The notes: generated by a model from the sequence alone, not told the origin. A stretch of 64,000 bases of DNA from SZUA-36 sp963774415 (GCA_963774415.1 CAVZEU010000005.1:124001-188000), one strand, 5' to 3'. Shown: positions 41,346 to 50,993, counted from the first letter of the stretch. Made by a program: numbers and translations.

Positions 41346-42872
41346 TTAACGGAATTCCGCTTCGATCTGAAAACTTAAAGTCAGATCCGGCGTTTCATGG
41401 GTCAAACCAGCGAGCACAGCCGCGCGCCAACGGTAGGCCGTGCGCTTTGCACCGAGCCTGGCCTGGCCCAGCACCGCGGGCCCGGCCTGTAGCTCGTCCT
41501 CGCTGGTGAAAACCTCAAGTGCCGGTTCAAAATGCGGGTTGAGCCGGCGCTGCAGGCGGCTGGCGAATTTCCATTCCACCTCGTCGCTGGCATTGTTGCC
41601 GACTTCCCTTTCAAATATCAGGTTGTTGGTCCAGAGCTGACGGCCTAGCTCCATTTGCATCAGCGGCCCGAATTCGAGCTTGTCCGCGTGCCCTTTTTCA
41701 CGCGAGTGGGCGTAGGTCAGCAGCACACCCCAGTCGGACGCGTGCCGGCCCTGCTCGGTCAGCTGGATAATGTTTTCCCATTCCACTTCGGTCACTGACC
41801 CGTTTTCATGAGCGGGGTCCTCGTATTCCAATACGATTTCAGTGAACCAGCGGGGCTGGACACCTCGCCCGATGTCGAGCTTGTACTTCGCATTGCCGTC
41901 TTTTGCGTCATCGTTGTCGAAGTCGTAGTGCCCGCGAAGTTCCACTTCCGTTTCGCCAAAATCGACGATCGGTGAATAAATGACATGGCTGGCGAACAAC
42001 GGGCCCGCATACAGCAGGCCGGCGGCCGTCAGCACCAGCAGTGAGGCGATCATGGCCACCCGCGGCCTCCCGGCTTTGCTTTGCGTAAGCGCCATCAAGC
42101 CCCGCACCAGCAACAGAGTGGATCCCCAGAAGATGAGTTGCATACCGCTGGGGCGCGCGGTGTAACCCACCAGCGAATGCAAAAGCCGGCCCAGGATGCT
42201 TCCTTCGGACAGAAAAGCCGAGGTGTCCCAAACGGGTTGTTGCCACAGCGTGAGGTAACCGCCCTGCGCCAGGTAGCCGGCGGCCTGCGCTGCCAGGCCG
42301 GCCGTCAGCAGGAGGATCAGCCAGCCGGTCATGCTGAAGAAGTGCCTGACCGGAACACGCACCAGTCCCTGGTAGAGCAATACGCCGAGCAGGCAGCCGG
42401 CCGCCAGACCCGCCGCAGCACCCGTCAACACGGGGGCCGCGCCGGAACCACCGGCGAGCAAGCCGGTCAGGAACAGTACGACTTCGGAGCCTTCCCTGAG
42501 CACGGCCAGACCGACCACCACGGCCAGCGTGCTCATGTGACGCTCACCGGCAGTGACCGCGCGGCCCGCCACGCTGGCTTGCGCGGAAAGCTCACGCCCG
42601 TGACCGGCCATCCAGATGCTGTGCCAGCCGAGCATCAGGCACGCTGCCAGCAGCACACCGGCGTTGAACAATTCCTGGCCGGTCCCCTCGGCCATGGCGG
42701 ATATCTCACCGGCGAAAAGCGCGACCACGAACGCCCCGGCAACGCCCGCCAGTATACCCAGGCCGACCCAGAGTCCCCGGTGCCGCAGACCCCGGGTTAC
42801 GGTCAGGATAATGGTGATGATCAGAGCCGCTTCGAGGCTCTCACGGAACAAGATGACAGCTGATGCCAGCAT
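41346..42872 (-). CDS. FTR1-type iron permease with fused C-terminal beta-rich domain
   Basis: 508 residues. Residues 1-295 form an FTR1/EfeU-like permease with about seven helices and both REXXE iron motifs: RESLE (10-14) and REGSE (126-130). Residues about 296-508 are unlike any permease: alternating hydrophobic and charged strands with many Glu, Asp and Trp residues (DFGETEVELRGHYDFDND; RWFTEIVLEYEDP; EVEWENIIQLTEQ), ending in FQIEAEFR. This looks like an outer-membrane porin or beta-barrel style domain. It follows the cupredoxin gene by 13 bp and is probably under the Fur box at 43276. Confidence 0.88.
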   Translation of the reverse strand: MLASAVILFRESLEAALIITIILTVTRGLRHRGLWVGLGILAGVAGAFVVALFAGEISAMAEGTGQELFNAGVLLAACLMLGWHSIWMAGHGRELSAQASVAGRAVTAGERHMSTLAVVVGLAVLREGSEVVLFLTGLLAGGSGAAPVLTGAAAGLAAGCLLGVLLYQGLVRVPVRHFFSMTGWLILLLTAGLAAQAAGYLAQGGYLTLWQQPVWDTSAFLSEGSILGRLLHSLVGYTARPSGMQLIFWGSTLLLVRGLMALTQSKAGRPRVAMIASLLVLTAAGLLYAGPLFASHVIYSPIVDFGETEVELRGHYDFDNDDAKDGNAKYKLDIGRGVQPRWFTEIVLEYEDPAHENGSVTEVEWENIIQLTEQGRHASDWGVLLTYAHSREKGHADKLEFGPLMQMELGRQLWTNNLIFEREVGNNASDEVEWKFASRLQRRLNPHFEPALEVFTSEDELQAGPAVLGQARLGAKRTAYRWRAAVLAGLTHETPDLTLSFQIEAEFR

Positions 42873-42885
42873 TTTTGCCTTTCCT

Positions 42886-43221
42886 TTAGTTTTGAGTTGC
42901 GATCAGGACGCCCTGAGCGGTTTGTGGGTTAAATTCGCCAAAGAACGGGTACTCGCCCGGGCTCAGCGGCCCGATATGCAGGATTGCCACGCTGTTACCC
43001 GGTATGATCTTTTCACGATTGAGTTCGTAGCTTTCAAACTCCTCCGGGGTCGGGTCCTGGTTGTGCACGGATAGCTTGATGCGAACCCCGGCCGGCACCT
43101 CAAGCCGCGCGGGCTGGAATTGATGGTCCTTGATGACGAGGTCATATACGGGCGCCCCGGCTTGAACCGGGACGCTGACGAAGGCCATGACAAGGACCAG
43201 CAGAAGCTGTGAACGACGCAT
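42886..43221 (-). CDS. Periplasmic cupredoxin-like protein of the iron-uptake operon
   Basis: 111 residues with a signal peptide ending VQAGA. The mature part is a cupredoxin_1 domain: YDLVIKDHQFQPARLEVPAGVRIKLSVHNQDPTPEEFES, then PLSPGEYPFFGEFNPQTAQGVLIA. The usual Cys and His copper ligands near the C-terminus are replaced (no Cys), as in EfeO/P19-like iron-binding cupredoxins; His33 and the Glu residues could bind metal. It should present ferrous or ferric iron to the FTR1 permease encoded next. Confidence 0.88.
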   Translation of the reverse strand: MRRSQLLLVLVMAFVSVPVQAGAPVYDLVIKDHQFQPARLEVPAGVRIKLSVHNQDPTPEEFESYELNREKIIPGNSVAILHIGPLSPGEYPFFGEFNPQTAQGVLIATQN

Positions 43222-43275
43222 GCGAAATTCCCTCTTTGTGGTCGGATAAATCCGGTTGATACGATCAATTCAAAT

Positions 43276-43294
43276 GATAATGATTCTCATTTGC
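43276..43294. promoter_or_regulatory. Fur box upstream of the cupredoxin/FTR1 operon
   Basis: GATAATGATTCTCATTTGC matches the 19-bp Fur consensus at 15 positions, including the whole left half and CATT. It lies 55 bp before the cupredoxin start, so the iron operon should be repressed by Fur when iron is plentiful. The remaining 330 bp up to the POT gene show nothing else clear. Confidence 0.85.
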
Positions 43295-43629
43295 ATTTGC
43301 AAGCCCCATTTGAGCGTTTGATGTCATTACTTGAAGCCCGCGTATCGAAGAGCGGCATGCGGGTCGACGACCCAGTGACAGGACGACCGCCAGAACACGT
43401 GGCGCATTGAATTTTGCTGGCCGCGGGGCGCGGCGGCATCCCAAGATTGCCCGGGATTCGCGGTTGTGGCATCTCGCCTGTCATCCGGGCGGCGGCAGGC
43501 TGGTTATGGAAACCAATCCACCGCTTTCGGTCCGAGAATTGGCTCCAGCCGTATTTTGCTATATTCTGCGCCTTGGCTGAGCCCCGGTCTCGCCCTGATA
43601 ATTCCGAACAATCAACCACTGGATGAGCC

Positions 43630-45183
43630 ATGAACACTGTCACCACGACCCCTTCCCGAAACCGTTCGTTCACGACGGTCTTTTTGATCGAGATGTGGGA
43701 GCGTTTCGGCTACTACGGCATGCAGGTGCTGATCGTTTACTACATGGTGCAGCGCCTGGATTTTCCCGACGATCGCGCGGCGCTGGTGTGGGGTGCCGCC
43801 GCGGCGTTGATCTACGTGGCGCCCGCCATCGGCGGTTGGGTCGGCGACAAGGTCCTCGGTTCCCGCCGCACCATGCTCCTCGGCGCCGTGATCCTGGCTC
43901 TTGGCTACAGCATGATGGTGATACCGGGCGAGAACGTCTGGTTCCTGTTCTATTCACTCGGCGTCATCGTGGTCGGCAACGGCCTGTTCAAGGCCAACGC
44001 GGGCAACCTCGTGCGCAAGATCTACGAAGGCGACGACTCCAAGATCGACAGCGCATTCACCATTTACTACATGGCGGTCAACCTGGGCGCGATGATCTCG
44101 CAACTCCTGACACCATGGCTGAAGGACTACGTCAACGACCACTACGGCAACCAGTTGGGCTGGCATATCGCCTTTGCCGTGTGTGCCATCGGCCTGGCGC
44201 TGGGCCTGGCCAACTATGCCTTGATGCGCCGGACCATGGCGCACATAGGGTCGGAGCCCGACGAGGAACCGCTGCACTGGGGCAAACTGGTGATGGTACT
44301 GGCAGCCGGCGCCGTGGCAGTATTTGTTTCCGCCTTCATACTACAAAACCAGGACGTCGCCCGGATTTTCGTGTACGTGGCCGGCGTCGTGGTCGTGGGC
44401 ATCTTCGCCTACCTGATCCACACAGGCGAGCGCAGTGAGCGTGCGGGCCTGATCGCCGCCCTGATATTGACAGTACAAACCATTTTCTACTTTATTTTCT
44501 ACCAGCAGATGTCGACCTCGCTGAACCTGTTTGCCCTGCGCAACGTCGACCCGGCCTTCAACGTCTTCGGCGTGCACCTGTGGGACTGGTCACCGGCGCA
44601 ATTCCAGGCCTTTAACCCGATCTGGATCTTTATCCTCAGCCCGATACTGGCGTGGGTATATACGCAGGCGGGCAAAACCAACAAGGACCTTTCGATCGCG
44701 GCCAAGTTCGCCCTCGGTTTCGTCATCGTCGCCCTGGGCTTTTTCATCTATGGCGCCGCGGGCCTGATCGCCAACGACCAGGGCAAGGTGTCCTCATGGC
44801 TGATGGTCTGGGGCTACGGCGCCATCTCACTGGGGGAACTGCTGGTCAGCGGGCTGGGGCTGGCCATGATCGCGCGCTACGTGCCGGCGCGCATGGGCGG
44901 CTTCATGATGGGCGCCTACTTCGTTGCATCCGGCGTCTCGCAATACCTGGGCGGCGTGGTCGCAACTTATGCCAGCGTACCGCGCAATATCACCGATCCG
45001 CTGGAATCGCTGCCGATTTACACCAATCTGTTCAACAAGCTGGGTATCGCGGCGTTGGTCTGCACGGCGATCGCCATCGCTGCGCTGCCGTTGATGAAAC
45101 GTCTGTCACTGGCTCACCACGCGGAAACGCTGGCAAACGCCGGCGGTCCCGCCACCAGTGTGCCGGGGCAACCTACGGACTAG
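43630..45183 (+). CDS. POT family proton-dependent peptide transporter (MFS)
   Basis: 517 residues, 14 predicted helices. The ExxERFxYY motif is exact (EMWERFGYYGM, about 21-31), and PTR2 signatures follow (ALGYSMM; GLFKANAGNLV; FTIYYMAVNLGAMISQLLTPWL; SWLMVWGYGAISLGELLVSGLGLAMIA). It imports di- and tripeptides with protons at the inner membrane. Its end overlaps the convergent LLM gene by four bases. With the OPT transporter and two peptidases in the window it fits a peptide-using organism. Confidence 0.95.
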   Translation: MNTVTTTPSRNRSFTTVFLIEMWERFGYYGMQVLIVYYMVQRLDFPDDRAALVWGAAAALIYVAPAIGGWVGDKVLGSRRTMLLGAVILALGYSMMVIPGENVWFLFYSLGVIVVGNGLFKANAGNLVRKIYEGDDSKIDSAFTIYYMAVNLGAMISQLLTPWLKDYVNDHYGNQLGWHIAFAVCAIGLALGLANYALMRRTMAHIGSEPDEEPLHWGKLVMVLAAGAVAVFVSAFILQNQDVARIFVYVAGVVVVGIFAYLIHTGERSERAGLIAALILTVQTIFYFIFYQQMSTSLNLFALRNVDPAFNVFGVHLWDWSPAQFQAFNPIWIFILSPILAWVYTQAGKTNKDLSIAAKFALGFVIVALGFFIYGAAGLIANDQGKVSSWLMVWGYGAISLGELLVSGLGLAMIARYVPARMGGFMMGAYFVASGVSQYLGGVVATYASVPRNITDPLESLPIYTNLFNKLGIAALVCTAIAIAALPLMKRLSLAHHAETLANAGGPATSVPGQPTD

Positions 45184-46103
45184 CCGGTCAGCGCCTGCAA
45201 CTGCCGGAGCATTTCCGTGTGGTCGTCGATGCTTGAAATCCCGGGTGAAAACTGGGTTTCGAAGATAACTTCGTCCACCCCGATTTGGCGCAACTCGCCG
45301 ACATCGTCGGCAATCTGCTCCAGCGAGCCCGTGAAGGAATAACGGTCGGGGCCGTCAATGGCCTTGTCCGTCAAGGCCAGATTGGCGCGGACGATCAGCT
45401 CCATCGCCGAGGCATCCCGGCCAGCCGCCGCCGCGGCCGCCTTGACCACGTCGAACAGAGCGGGAAGCTCGGCATTGGGCAGCCCCGCCGGCATCCAGCC
45501 GTCGGCGCGCTCACCTGCACGCTTCAGCGTGACCGGGGCATAGGCCGCCATGTAGATCTTCGGGCGGGGCTGTTGCACCGGCCGCAGCGACAGCACCGAT
45601 TCCGGCACACTGAAGTACCTCCCCTGGTGCCCCACCGTGCCGCCTTTCCAGAGCGTCTCCAGCACCGTGATCGCTTCCTCGGTGCGCCCGCCCCTCTCGG
45701 CGAACGGGACACCGGCCGCCTCGAATTCGTCGGGAGACCAGGAAGACCCCACACCCAGGCGCAGACGCCCCGCCGACAGCAAATCCAGCGTGGCAAGCGA
45801 GCGCGCGAGCAGAACGGGGTTGTAGAACGGCAGGCACAACACGCTGGTGCCGAGCTTGATCTTTTCCGTCAGCGCCGCCACCCAGGTCAGCGTACCGACC
45901 GGGTCGAGCGTGCGCTGGTATTGCTCGGGCAGTACGCCGTCGGCAGCCGCCGGGTAAGCGGAGCGGGGCTCGGTCGGGTAAAGCAACCGATCGAGCACCC
46001 AGAGCGAATCGTAGCCGCTGTCCTCGGCTGCCCGGGCGACGCGTGCCAGGGCTTCAGGTCCGGCCACGGGGCCGACTTGCGGAAGAGCGTATCCGGTGCG
46101 CAT
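45180..46103 (-). CDS. LLM class flavin or F420-dependent oxidoreductase
   Basis: 307 residues from the ATG at 46103, eight bases after AAGGA; an ATG at 46112 touches that sequence. The luciferase-like TIM barrel is clear: MRTGYALPQVGPVAGPEALARVARAAEDSGYDSLWVLDRLLYP, IKLGTSVLCLPFYNPVLLARSLATLDLLSAGRLRLGVGSSWSPDEFEAAGVPFAERG and KIYMAAYAPVTLKRAGERADGWMPAG. It is full-length for the TIGR03619-like group. The substrate is unknown, and whether F420 or FMN is used cannot be decided. Confidence 0.9.
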   Translation of the reverse strand: MRTGYALPQVGPVAGPEALARVARAAEDSGYDSLWVLDRLLYPTEPRSAYPAAADGVLPEQYQRTLDPVGTLTWVAALTEKIKLGTSVLCLPFYNPVLLARSLATLDLLSAGRLRLGVGSSWSPDEFEAAGVPFAERGGRTEEAITVLETLWKGGTVGHQGRYFSVPESVLSLRPVQQPRPKIYMAAYAPVTLKRAGERADGWMPAGLPNAELPALFDVVKAAAAAAGRDASAMELIVRANLALTDKAIDGPDRYSFTGSLEQIADDVGELRQIGVDEVIFETQFSPGISSIDDHTEMLRQLQALTG

Positions 46104-46327
46104 GATGTCCATCCTTAATGTCAGCGTAGTTTGGTATGGAGTATAAGGCTTCGCCTGCCGGGCCAGGCAAGCTTCTTCATCACCTGGGGACAACCGCCGG
46201 TCGTAAGAGTTTCAAGGCGGCAGTGCCAACCAAAGCTCAGCGAGGCCCTCCTTGATACCAGCGGGAACCTGCCTACAGCAACCTGGCGCCAGCGCGCCGC
46301 AAGCGGCCCTGCGGTATTTCGCACAGG

Positions 46328-47398
46328 CTACTGGAGATAAAATGGCGTGTGGATCTCCCGCAGGATATTTTCCAGCGAGAAATAATCCACGGCCCCGTTC
46401 TCGAGGCGGGTTTTCTCGTCGATGACCGTGTAGACGAACTCGCCGAGGACCTCCAGGCCACCGATCAGACCCGACATCACCCCGTTCGAGACGTGGTTGC
46501 GCCGCCGCGGGGCGAAATACAGGGACGTGATACCTGTCTCCGCATCCGTCGTGACGATGAAATTGGCGGAGAGACCCGGCAACCGGGACCGGTTGCGGTC
46601 CGCCCAGCGTCCCATCCACGATGCCGCGGCGGTAACCAAGGACTCGCCGGCGCCGCGCCAAACCGCGACATCCAGCGGGTAATCCTGCACCCGGCCGGGT
46701 TCGGCCTGGCCCGCGTTGTAGTCGTCAGCGGCAAACTCCAGCGGAAAACGAGGGTCGTCTTCGGGCCTGCGGCTGAAATGGAAATGCAAATGGCCGGGGA
46801 TGGATGCACCGGCGCCCACGCCGTTATAAAAGCCCACGTAAGCGGGAAGTTGCGCCGACATTGAGACCAGCGTGTGCAAAAGGTCGTCCACGTCCTGCCC
46901 GCCCGCGTCGTGGTAGCTCCAATCCTGGGTGATATGCGCGTCGGAGGCAAGAACGATATGGGTCGGCAACAACGGGAACGGGTTCATCCAGGCAATACAG
47001 CGCTGCCCGCCCAAATCCAGCTCGTAGCCCACCTCGGCGCCCTGCTGTTGCCAGACCACGTTGTCACGACATAAAAAACAGCCGTTGTTGACTTCCCGGT
47101 AGCCGGGCGGCGGCGTCCTGATGCCGGAGCCGTTGCCGCGCAACGCCCGCCTGGGATTGAACTGGACCCGCAGGAAGCGCTCGGGATGCTGCGGATGATG
47201 GAACTTGAAGCGCGCAATTCCCTCGGCGCGGTCGCGGATAAAGCCGCTGTCCTGCTGGTGACTTTCCAGGGCACGAAAAACGGCATCCAGGCCACCGGCC
47301 GGCCGAATCGACCGCAGGCGTGTGTTCAGGCCGCTCCAGACATCGTCATAATTCTGTGGCATCATCGCGGGGGCGTTACTTTGCTTATTCAGGGCCAT
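46328..47398 (-). CDS. DUF4922-type HIT-superfamily (GalT/phosphorylase-like) protein
   Basis: 356 residues. It has the HIT-like active site GHLHFHFSRR (H-x-H-x-H, about 205-214) and a Cys pair NNGCFLCRDN (about 104-113), with LLPTHIVLASDAHITQDW in front, as in GDP-sugar or Ap4A phosphorylases and DUF4922 proteins. Such enzymes move nucleotidyl groups between phosphate and a sugar-1-phosphate. It is divergent from a kinase and a sucrose-phosphate-synthase-like gene and near glgC. A role in breaking or making NDP-glucose is therefore plausible (inference). Confidence 0.75.
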   Translation of the reverse strand: MALNKQSNAPAMMPQNYDDVWSGLNTRLRSIRPAGGLDAVFRALESHQQDSGFIRDRAEGIARFKFHHPQHPERFLRVQFNPRRALRGNGSGIRTPPPGYREVNNGCFLCRDNVVWQQQGAEVGYELDLGGQRCIAWMNPFPLLPTHIVLASDAHITQDWSYHDAGGQDVDDLLHTLVSMSAQLPAYVGFYNGVGAGASIPGHLHFHFSRRPEDDPRFPLEFAADDYNAGQAEPGRVQDYPLDVAVWRGAGESLVTAAASWMGRWADRNRSRLPGLSANFIVTTDAETGITSLYFAPRRRNHVSNGVMSGLIGGLEVLGEFVYTVIDEKTRLENGAVDYFSLENILREIHTPFYLQ

Positions 47399-47514
47399 TG
47401 GATATCGTATTCCCTCTCCTGGAATTGTCGTTTGCCGGCGAAATCGGCCGTCGGGACCGGGGCAAAGGATTGGCGCGAAGTTATACCAAATCGAAGCGAA
47501 AATGGGTACAAAAA

Positions 47515-48168
47515 ATGCAAGGTGACACGATTATCGTCGAAGAACACCACCGGCGGGCCGCGGCAGCCATTGCGCCCCTGATCCTGCCCCGCATCCAGGC
47601 AGGCAGCGGGCGCTACACGCTTTCCGTGGCCGGGGAATCCGGCAGCGGCAAGTCGGAAACCGCCACGGCCATCGCCGAGGTGCTGGCGCAGAGCGATATC
47701 GTCAGCGTCATCCTGCAACAGGACGATTACTTCGTCTATCCCCCGAAGACCAACGACCAGGCCCGCCGCCACGATATCGAATGGGTCGGGCCGCAGGAGG
47801 TCAGGCTCGACCTGATGGATCAGCACCTCGGGGCCTTCCGAGCCGGCAGCAGCAGAATCGGAAAGCCGCTGGTGGTTTACGACGAGGACCGGATTACCGA
47901 GGAAGTGCTGGATACGAAACAGGCCCGCGTCGCCATCGCCGAAGGCACGTACACGTCGCTGCTAAGTGCGCTCGACACACGCATCTTTATTGACCGCAGC
48001 TACCTCGACACCCGCAGCCACCGGGAGAAGCGCAGCCGCGACGTTGCGGAACTGGACCCCTTCATCGACCGGGTGCTGGAGATCGAGCACGATATCATCT
48101 CTTCGCACAAGGCGCGGGCCGATATCATCGTCAACAAGGACTACACCGTCTCGCAGGCCACCGAATGA
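47515..48168 (+). CDS. Uridine-kinase-like P-loop kinase
   Basis: 217 residues from the ATG at 47515. Walker A is AGESGSGKSETA (about 39-50). DDYFVYPPKTNDQARRHDIEWVGPQEVRLDLMDQHL follows, the substrate-binding region of the uridine kinase/phosphoribulokinase class. The C-terminal DRSYLDTRSHREKRSRDV has the Arg-rich lid pattern. Substrate unknown: a nucleoside or sugar. It lies 39 bp before the glycosyltransferase gene, so the two are probably cotranscribed and serve one pathway. Confidence 0.75.
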   Translation: MQGDTIIVEEHHRRAAAAIAPLILPRIQAGSGRYTLSVAGESGSGKSETATAIAEVLAQSDIVSVILQQDDYFVYPPKTNDQARRHDIEWVGPQEVRLDLMDQHLGAFRAGSSRIGKPLVVYDEDRITEEVLDTKQARVAIAEGTYTSLLSALDTRIFIDRSYLDTRSHREKRSRDVAELDPFIDRVLEIEHDIISSHKARADIIVNKDYTVSQATE

Positions 48169-48207
48169 GGGCCGGTCTCCGCTGCCAATCCGTTCCAAGA
48201 GCTGCCT

Positions 48208-49647
48208 ATGCACATCGTCTTCATTAACCCACAGGGCAACTTCGACGCCGCCGATTCACACCTGACAGAGCATCCCGACTTCGGCGGCCAACTCGTCTAC
48301 GTCAAAGAACTCGCCATGGCAATGGCGGACGAGGGCCATCGCATCGATATCGTCACCCGCCTGATCGACGATCCCGAGTGGCCGGAGTTCTCGTCACCGC
48401 TGGACCATTACCCGGGGTACGAAAGCCTCGTTCGTATTGTCAGGATCCGCTGCGGGGGAGCGGCGTTCCTCGCCAAGGAGCGGTTGTGGCCGCACCTGGA
48501 CGAGTTCGTGCACAACCTGGTTGCATTCTATGGCAATACCCTGCCTGCATTCGCCACCGCCCACTACGCGGACGGCGGCTATTGCGCGGCGCAACTCAAA
48601 CACCTGACCGGCATCGACTTCAGCTTCACCGGGCATTCGCTGGGTGCGCAGAAAATAGACAAGCTGGGGATGAACGCGGAAAACATGGAAGCGATGGAAC
48701 GGCGCTTCCATTTCTCCCGGCGAATCGACGCCGAACGACTGGCGATGGAGCGCGCCTGCAAGATCATTACCTCGACCGCCCAGGAACGCGACGAGCAATA
48801 CGCCCATCCGCTGTACGTGGGTGCGGTTGACTCCGCCGACACGGGACGTTTCGACGTAATCCCGCCGGGCGTGAATCTCGGGGTCTTCAATGACCATGGT
48901 GACAGTGCAGACAAAACCATATGGCGCGGGCTCGATGAGCGGCTGCGGGCCGGTCCCAGCCCCTGGGTGCTGGTCTCCAGCCGCCTGGACGAAAAGAAGA
49001 ATATCCTCGGGATCGTCAGGGCCTATGCCGGCTCGGCCGCACTGCAGCAACGCTCGAACCTCGCTATCTGCATGCGCGGGATCGACGACCCGTACCGCGA
49101 TGTCGATTTGCTCCCCGGCACGGAACAGGCGGTATTACGGCCGATCCTGGATGCCATCAGCGACGCCGGCATCAGGGACCGCGTCCGCTTCCTCAATATT
49201 CCGTCACAAAAGGCGCTGGCCGCCGCCTATCGCTATTTTGCCCGTCGCGGCTCGGTGTTCGCCCTGACGGCGTTTTACGAACCGTTCGGCCTGGCGCCGA
49301 TCGAGGCGGCCGCCTGCGGCCTGGCCTGCGTGGCGACGCGCAATGGCGGGCCGGCGGAGATTTTCGCCGACGGCTCGGGGGTGTTGGTCGACCCCTTCGA
49401 TACCGCGGATATTGCCCGCGGATTGCTGCAGGCGCTCAAGGATGCGCCCTCACTGGCGTGGCGGGGCCGCCGGCGCGTCATCGAGACCTATACCTGGGCG
49501 AAGACAGCCCAGGGTTACCTCGCCGTCGCCAAATCCGGAGCTGCCGCGCCCGGAGCGCGAGGCGAAGCCATTCCCGAACTCGACGCCAGCGCGCGTTTGC
49601 GGGCTTACCTGGAGAACAAGGATGTGCTTGCGGCAAGCTCGGGCTGA
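48208..49647 (+). CDS. Sucrose-phosphate-synthase-type GT4 glycosyltransferase
   Basis: 479 residues. The N-terminal donor-loop segment HPDFGGQLVYVKELAMAMADEGHRIDIVTRLIDDPEWPEF and the following THYADGG-like ATAHYADGGYCAAQLKHLTGIDFSFTGHSLGAQKIDKL match bacterial sucrose-phosphate synthase (Halothermothrix type) from memory. The C-terminal GT-B domain has VSSRLDEKKNILGIVRAYAG and the EX7E motif in FYEPFGLAPIEAAACGLACVATRNGGPAEIF. It would transfer glucose from UDP- or ADP-glucose to fructose-6-phosphate or a similar phosphosugar. No sucrose-phosphatase gene is nearby, so the final product is open. Confidence 0.88.
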   Translation: MHIVFINPQGNFDAADSHLTEHPDFGGQLVYVKELAMAMADEGHRIDIVTRLIDDPEWPEFSSPLDHYPGYESLVRIVRIRCGGAAFLAKERLWPHLDEFVHNLVAFYGNTLPAFATAHYADGGYCAAQLKHLTGIDFSFTGHSLGAQKIDKLGMNAENMEAMERRFHFSRRIDAERLAMERACKIITSTAQERDEQYAHPLYVGAVDSADTGRFDVIPPGVNLGVFNDHGDSADKTIWRGLDERLRAGPSPWVLVSSRLDEKKNILGIVRAYAGSAALQQRSNLAICMRGIDDPYRDVDLLPGTEQAVLRPILDAISDAGIRDRVRFLNIPSQKALAAAYRYFARRGSVFALTAFYEPFGLAPIEAAACGLACVATRNGGPAEIFADGSGVLVDPFDTADIARGLLQALKDAPSLAWRGRRRVIETYTWAKTAQGYLAVAKSGAAAPGARGEAIPELDASARLRAYLENKDVLAASSG

Positions 49648-49700
49648 ACGGCTTTCCGGCCCCATTGCGGAAGCCCGTCACTCGTAATAATTTCAGTTAC

Positions 49701-50993
49701 TTAGACATTGGCCGGCTCGGGCTCGACCCCGGGCAGGTAGTGCGCGCCCTGACCCAGCATTTCCCGGTTGACGACAACGATGCCGCCGTCCGTAATGTGG
49801 AATCGTTTGCCGTCCTCCTCCGGATCTTCGCCAATGATCGAGCCCGGCGGCACCTTGCATTGGTTGTCGAGCAGGACGTTCTTCAACTGTGAACCGGCGC
49901 CGATGTCGCAACCCGGCAAGGCCACCACGCCCTGCAGGGCGCAGCCTGGGTGTACCTTGACCAGGGAAAACAGGATCGAGTCATACAGCGACGATTTTTC
50001 GATGACACAGCCCCCGCTGGCTATGGAGTTACGCACGGTGCAGGCGCGGCCGTTGCCGACAAAGTGGGCCGGCGGCAATTGCGGCTGGTGGGTGTAAACC
50101 GGCCAGTCCAGATCGTATATATCGAGCGGCGGGTCCGGCGCAATGATCTCCATGTTGGCCTGGTAGTAAGCGTCGATGGTGCCCACGTCCCGCCAGTAGT
50201 GATCGGCGCCCTCGCTCGGACCCCGGAAGCGGTAAGCCTGGACGTGATGATCCTGCTGCAGCGCCTTGGGAATGATGTCCTTGCCGAAATCATGGCTGGA
50301 ACGTTTGTCCGCGGCATCCCTTTTCAGCTGCACCAGCAGGTAGTCGAGGGAAAAGACATAGATGCCCATGCTGATCAGAACCTCATCCGGCGCGGTCGGC
50401 AGGGGTGTCGGCTGCGCGGGTTTTTCTTCGAAGTCCATGACCCGCAGCGACTCGTCCACCTGCATGACGCCAAAGTGCCTGGCCTCCTCGCGCGGCACGG
50501 TATTGCAGGCAATGGTCAGGTCCGCGCCGGTGCTGACGTGGTCGGCCAGCATTTCACCGTAATCCATGTTGTACACGTGGTCGCCGGCCAGGACCAGCAC
50601 GTACCGGGGTTCATAACTCTCGATGATGTCGAGGGACTGGTAAACGGCGTCGGCCGTGCCGCGATACCAGTGGTCCTCGTCCAGCCACTGCTGGGCCGGC
50701 ACGACATCGATAAAGCCGCCCTGGCCGGTGTTCAGGTGATTCCAGCCCTGCAGGATGTGTTGAATCAGGCGGTGGGACTTGTACTGCGTCAGCACGCAGA
50801 TGCGCCGTATGCCTGAATTGATGCAATTGGACAAGGTGAAGTCGATGATGCGGAATTTACCGGCGAACGGCACCGCCGGCTTCGTCCGCCACTCTGTCAG
50901 CACGCCCAGGCGGGTGCCACGGCCGCCGGCCAGCACCAGGGCCAGCGTGTCGTGCGTCAGGCGGCTGACGAAACGTGCGGCGTTTCTGCTCAT
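49701..50993 (-). CDS. glgC: Glucose-1-phosphate adenylyltransferase
   Basis: 430 residues. N-terminal ALVLAGGRGTRLGVLTEWRTKPAVPFAGKFRIIDFTLSNCINSG is the GlgC signature. WYRGTADAVYQ, VLAGDHVYNMDY, DFEEKP and YWRDVGTIDAYYQANMEI follow. The C-terminal left-handed beta-helix (about 300-420) is the regulatory domain. It makes ADP-glucose for glycogen or for the glycosyltransferase encoded convergently 54 bp away. Confidence 0.95.
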   Translation of the reverse strand: MSRNAARFVSRLTHDTLALVLAGGRGTRLGVLTEWRTKPAVPFAGKFRIIDFTLSNCINSGIRRICVLTQYKSHRLIQHILQGWNHLNTGQGGFIDVVPAQQWLDEDHWYRGTADAVYQSLDIIESYEPRYVLVLAGDHVYNMDYGEMLADHVSTGADLTIACNTVPREEARHFGVMQVDESLRVMDFEEKPAQPTPLPTAPDEVLISMGIYVFSLDYLLVQLKRDAADKRSSHDFGKDIIPKALQQDHHVQAYRFRGPSEGADHYWRDVGTIDAYYQANMEIIAPDPPLDIYDLDWPVYTHQPQLPPAHFVGNGRACTVRNSIASGGCVIEKSSLYDSILFSLVKVHPGCALQGVVALPGCDIGAGSQLKNVLLDNQCKVPPGSIIGEDPEEDGKRFHITDGGIVVVNREMLGQGAHYLPGVEPEPANV

